This document shows, piece after piece, positions 61,554-64,000 of a DNA stretch of 64,000 nucleotides. Source of the DNA: Butyrivibrio sp. AE3009 (lineage in GTDB: Bacteria > Bacillota > Clostridia > Lachnospirales > Lachnospiraceae); the NCBI RefSeq assembly GCF_000420845.1, contig NZ_ATVS01000021.1, forward strand, positions 1 to 64,000, written 5' to 3'. Position 1 is the first letter of the stretch. Each line of letters opens with the position of its first letter. Position numbers and translations under genes: made by a program. The notes under the pieces are model-generated. The model worked only from the letters and a program-made list of their open reading frames with translations. It searched no databases and was not told where the DNA came from.

Positions 61554-63101
61554 ATGAGAGGTTCTAAACCTACAGTTCTTTTAATTCTTGATGGATACGG
61601 ACTTAACGATAACGCTGAGGGAAATGCCATTGCTATGGCTAACACCCCTGTTATGGATGGGCTTATGAAGGATTACCCTTTTGTTAAGGGCTATGCCAGT
61701 GGACTTGCAGTAGGACTTCCTGACGGACAGATGGGTAACTCTGAGGTTGGCCACATGAACATGGGCGCCGGCAGAATCGTTTACCAGGAACTTACAAGAA
61801 TCACCAAGTCCATTGAGGACGGCGATTTCTTCACTAACGAAGGTCTTATGGCAGCAATCAATAACTGCAAGGCTAAGAATTCTGCTCTTCATATGTACGG
61901 TCTTGTTTCAGACGGCGGCGTTCACAGCCACATCACACATATTTACGGACTTTTAGAGTTGGCTAAGAAGAACGGCCTTGATAAGGTATATGTTCACTGC
62001 TTCCTTGACGGAAGAGATACTCCTCCGGAGAGCGGAATTGATTTCGTACAGCAGCTAGAGGACAAGATGAAGGAGCTTGGCGTAGGTCAGATCGCAACAA
62101 TTTCCGGTCGTTACTACGCTATGGACAGAGATAACAACTACGATCGTGTAGAGTATGCATACAACGCACTTACCAAGGGCGAGGGCAACAAGGCTAACAG
62201 CGCTCATGAGTGCATGGAGCAGAGCTACAAGGACGGCAAGACCGATGAGTTTGTAATTCCTACAGTAATTATGAAGAACGGTGCTCCTGTAGCAACTATC
62301 AAGGATGGAGATTCAATCATTTTCTACAACTTCCGTCCTGACAGAGCAAGAGAGATCACACATTGCTTCTGCGATGATGAGTTTGATAAGTTTAACAGAG
62401 GTAAGAGACTTGATGTAACTTATGTTTGCTTCACAGATTATGATCCTCTTATTCCTAACAAGGAGGTCGCTTTCAAGAAGGTTCTTCTTAACAATACCTT
62501 CGGTGAGTGGCTTGCAGCTAAGGGAATGAAGCAGGCAAGAATTGCTGAGACAGAGAAGTATGCTCATGTAACCTTCTTCTTTAACGGTGGTGTTGAGCAG
62601 CCTAACGAGGGTGAGGACAGAGTTCTTGTTAACAGCCCTAAGGATGTTCCTACCTATGACCTCAAGCCTCAGATGAGCGCTCCTGAAGTATGCGAGAAGA
62701 TTCTCGATGCGATCAACTCTCAGAAGTATGATGTAGTTGTTGCCAACTTTGCTAACCCTGACATGGTAGGACATACAGGTGTTATTCCTGCAGCGGTCAA
62801 GGCTATCGAGACCGTTGATGAGTGCGTTGGCAAGATTGTTGATGCTATCAAGGCAGTCAACGGAACCATGTTTATCTGCGCTGACCACGGTAATGCAGAT
62901 ATGATGATCGATTATGAGACAGGCGAGCCTTGGACAGCTCATACAACCAATCCTGTTCCGTTCATCCTTGTTAACTATGATCCTGCATATACACTTAAGG
63001 AAGGCGGATGTCTTGCTGACATCATTCCTACACTTATCGAGTGCATGGGCGAAGAGAAGCCTGCCGAGATGACCGGTAAGAGCCTTCTTATTAAAAAATA
63101 A
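61554..63101 (+). CDS. gpmI: 2,3-bisphosphoglycerate-independent phosphoglycerate mutase
   Basis: This Mn-dependent glycolytic enzyme of 515 residues interconverts 3- and 2-phosphoglycerate. The catalytic serine is S63 in GNSEVGHMNMGAGR, with metal ligands in ILDGYG, DGRDTPP, NFANPDMVGHTG and ADHGNAD. Length and domains are standard. Codon use is strongly biased, as expected for a highly expressed gene. GGAGG precedes the ATG. Confidence 0.97.
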   Translation: MRGSKPTVLLILDGYGLNDNAEGNAIAMANTPVMDGLMKDYPFVKGYASGLAVGLPDGQMGNSEVGHMNMGAGRIVYQELTRITKSIEDGDFFTNEGLMAAINNCKAKNSALHMYGLVSDGGVHSHITHIYGLLELAKKNGLDKVYVHCFLDGRDTPPESGIDFVQQLEDKMKELGVGQIATISGRYYAMDRDNNYDRVEYAYNALTKGEGNKANSAHECMEQSYKDGKTDEFVIPTVIMKNGAPVATIKDGDSIIFYNFRPDRAREITHCFCDDEFDKFNRGKRLDVTYVCFTDYDPLIPNKEVAFKKVLLNNTFGEWLAAKGMKQARIAETEKYAHVTFFFNGGVEQPNEGEDRVLVNSPKDVPTYDLKPQMSAPEVCEKILDAINSQKYDVVVANFANPDMVGHTGVIPAAVKAIETVDECVGKIVDAIKAVNGTMFICADHGNADMMIDYETGEPWTAHTTNPVPFILVNYDPAYTLKEGGCLADIIPTLIECMGEEKPAEMTGKSLLIKK

Positions 63102-63121
63102 TATGGATTTTTTATCGTAAA

Positions 63122-63151
63122 TTGACTAATCGTATCAATATATGGTATTAT
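63122..63151 (+). promoter_or_regulatory. Promoter of secG
   Basis: TTGACT (63122-63127) and TATTAT (63146-63151) are separated by 18 bp, about 43 bp before the secG start. Confidence 0.6.
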
Positions 63152-63194
63152 GTATTAGTTAGATAAAGCGATAATAATCTGGGAGGTTAATTTC

Positions 63195-63434
63195 GTGAAA
63201 GTATTGTCAATAGTTATCGGTGTGGTATTCATGTTAGTTTGTGCTGCTTTAGTAGTTCTTGTGCTTGCGCAGGAAGGAAAGAGCCAGGGTCTTGGAGCAA
63301 TCCAGGGAACAGTTGAGAATACATATTGGGGCAAGAACAAGGGCCGTTCAAGAGAGGGCGTTCTCAAGACAGTTACAATTGTTTTGTCATTCGCTTTCGT
63401 TATCCTTGCAATCGTGCTTAATATGATGGCTTGA
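63195..63434 (+). CDS. secG: Protein translocase subunit SecG
   Basis: The product has 79 residues. Two membrane helices flank the loop LAQEGKSQGLGAIQGT, the SecG hallmark. It is the accessory subunit of the SecYEG channel. The start is GTG 63195, 8 bp after GGGAGG. The secG-rnr order is conserved in Firmicutes. Confidence 0.93.
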   Translation: MKVLSIVIGVVFMLVCAALVVLVLAQEGKSQGLGAIQGTVENTYWGKNKGRSREGVLKTVTIVLSFAFVILAIVLNMMA

Positions 63435-63464
63435 TCAATAGCACCGGGATACATATGTATTTTT

Positions 63465-63496
63465 AAGGCACTCTTTTTACAGAGTGCCTTTTCTTT
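63465..63496 (+). terminator. Terminator between secG and rnr
   Basis: AAGGCACTCT (63465-63474) pairs perfectly with AGAGTGCCTT (63481-63490), and TTCTTTA follows. Read-through into rnr would depend on its strength. Confidence 0.85.
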
Positions 63497-63518
63497 ACTT
63501 TAATTTTGAGAGGTAATG

Positions 63519-64000
63519 ATGAGTAAAGGTAAACGTTTAAAACGTATGGAAGAAAGCCTTAACGGCGGTAAGATAAAAAGCAAAGACCTGCTTGTGGGTA
63601 CCTTTATCGGTAATGCCAGAGGCTTTGGTTTTGTGCAGGTAGAGGGAAGAGACGAGGATATTTATATTCCCGAGGAATATGTACACGGTGCTTTTCACTC
63701 AGATACTGTAGAGGTTGAGCTTCTTCCCGATAACGGCGGTAAAAGAGCTGAGGGAAGAATCAGAAACATCCTTGTAAGAGGCCTTGAAGAGGTGGTTGGA
63801 ACCTATCAGGCAGAGAAGAACTTTGGATTTGTGGTTCCTGACAATAACAGGCTTCAGGACGATATTTTCATACCTATTGAGCATCACGGAGCTGCCGTAA
63901 CCGGAGATAAGGTTGTGGTTAAGCTTACTTACTATGGTAGCGTATCAGAGAGACGTAAGCCTGAGGGTAAGGTCCTCAGAGTTATCGGTAATATCAATGA
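63519..64000 (+). CDS. rnr: Ribonuclease R, N-terminal part (runs off the window)
   Basis: The frame stays open to the window end, giving 160 residues. Two cold-shock-type OB folds are visible (GTFIGNARGFGFVQVEG with DEDIYIPEEY, and GTYQAEKNFGFVVPDN with DDIFIPIEHH), as in the N-terminus of RNase R. The RNB catalytic domain lies outside the window. ATG 63519 is preferred over the adjacent ATG 63516 because GAGAGG is only 2 bp from the latter. The enzyme degrades structured RNA 3' to 5'. Confidence 0.9.
   Translation, partial: MSKGKRLKRMEESLNGGKIKSKDLLVGTFIGNARGFGFVQVEGRDEDIYIPEEYVHGAFHSDTVEVELLPDNGGKRAEGRIRNILVRGLEEVVGTYQAEKNFGFVVPDNNRLQDDIFIPIEHHGAAVTGDKVVVKLTYYGSVSERRKPEGKVLRVIGNIN

Noticed and set aside
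62313..62942. 209-codon open frame antisense to gpmI
   Set aside because: It arises from the biased codon use of gpmI; no start signal or family motif.

Overview
The window reads like a chromosome segment of a Lachnospiraceae bacterium, probably close to Butyrivibrio, Pseudobutyrivibrio or Roseburia. The reasons are moderate G+C, strong GGAGG ribosome binding sites, many extended -10 (TGnTATAnT) promoters, a Firmicutes-type yicC-gmk-rpoZ cluster, secG followed by rnr, and a large investment in sugar uptake. The placement is inference from gene content; no 16S rRNA lies inside the window. Genes are densely packed, mostly on the + strand, and many overlap by 1-8 bp.

Layout. 1-390: 3' end of a 23S rRNA gene and the operon terminator, with no 5S gene behind it. 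0.5-5 kb: cheV, a degenerate sirtuin-like protein, and a large acidic/basic single-pass membrane protein. 5-11.2 kb: hisH-hisF-ung, then lysA, a polytopic membrane protein and a tyrosine recombinase with a degraded active site. 11.3-14.3 kb (-): DAHP synthase and an orphan adenine methyltransferase whose N-terminal helix-turn-helix may act on a palindrome over its own promoter. 14.5-22.4 kb: acyltransferase, an operon of serine hydrolase, GNAT and C39-like peptidase, an ABC exporter (-), and a membrane-anchored papain-like protease. 22.4-24.6 kb: two paralogous structured RNA candidates flanking a 98-aa unknown gene, then a lone cbiD. 24.6-29 kb: trpS, glgA and a MurJ-like flippase.

29-38.5 kb is one sugar module: a membrane-anchored binding protein, a LytS/YesM-type kinase, a YesN-type AraC regulator, two further binding lipoproteins, and a CUT2 ATPase and permease. 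It resembles the XylFII-LytS-regulator plus XylFGH arrangement known from clostridia. 38.6-43.2 kb: ABC-F protein, lipoprotein and rqcH (-). 43.5-47.2 kb: a CUT1 transporter without its own ATPase, followed by an RHS/YD-repeat gene remnant and uxaB (-), whose promoter carries two perfect LacI/CcpA-type palindromes. This suggests uptake and breakdown of uronate-containing (pectic) glycans.

49.7-64 kb is housekeeping: yicC, gmk, rpoZ, rimO, pgsA, a 153-bp cruciform-like intergenic element, a DEAD-box helicase, a voltage-gated-type K+ channel, a HAD phosphatase, an RpiB-family protein, a TPR protein, thiN with an exact 45-bp C-terminal duplication, an ACT protein, gpmI, secG and the start of rnr.

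The least explained items are the paired RNA candidates at 22.5 and 23.1 kb and the palindromic element at 53.5 kb. No CRISPR array, tRNA, complete IS element or prophage was seen.
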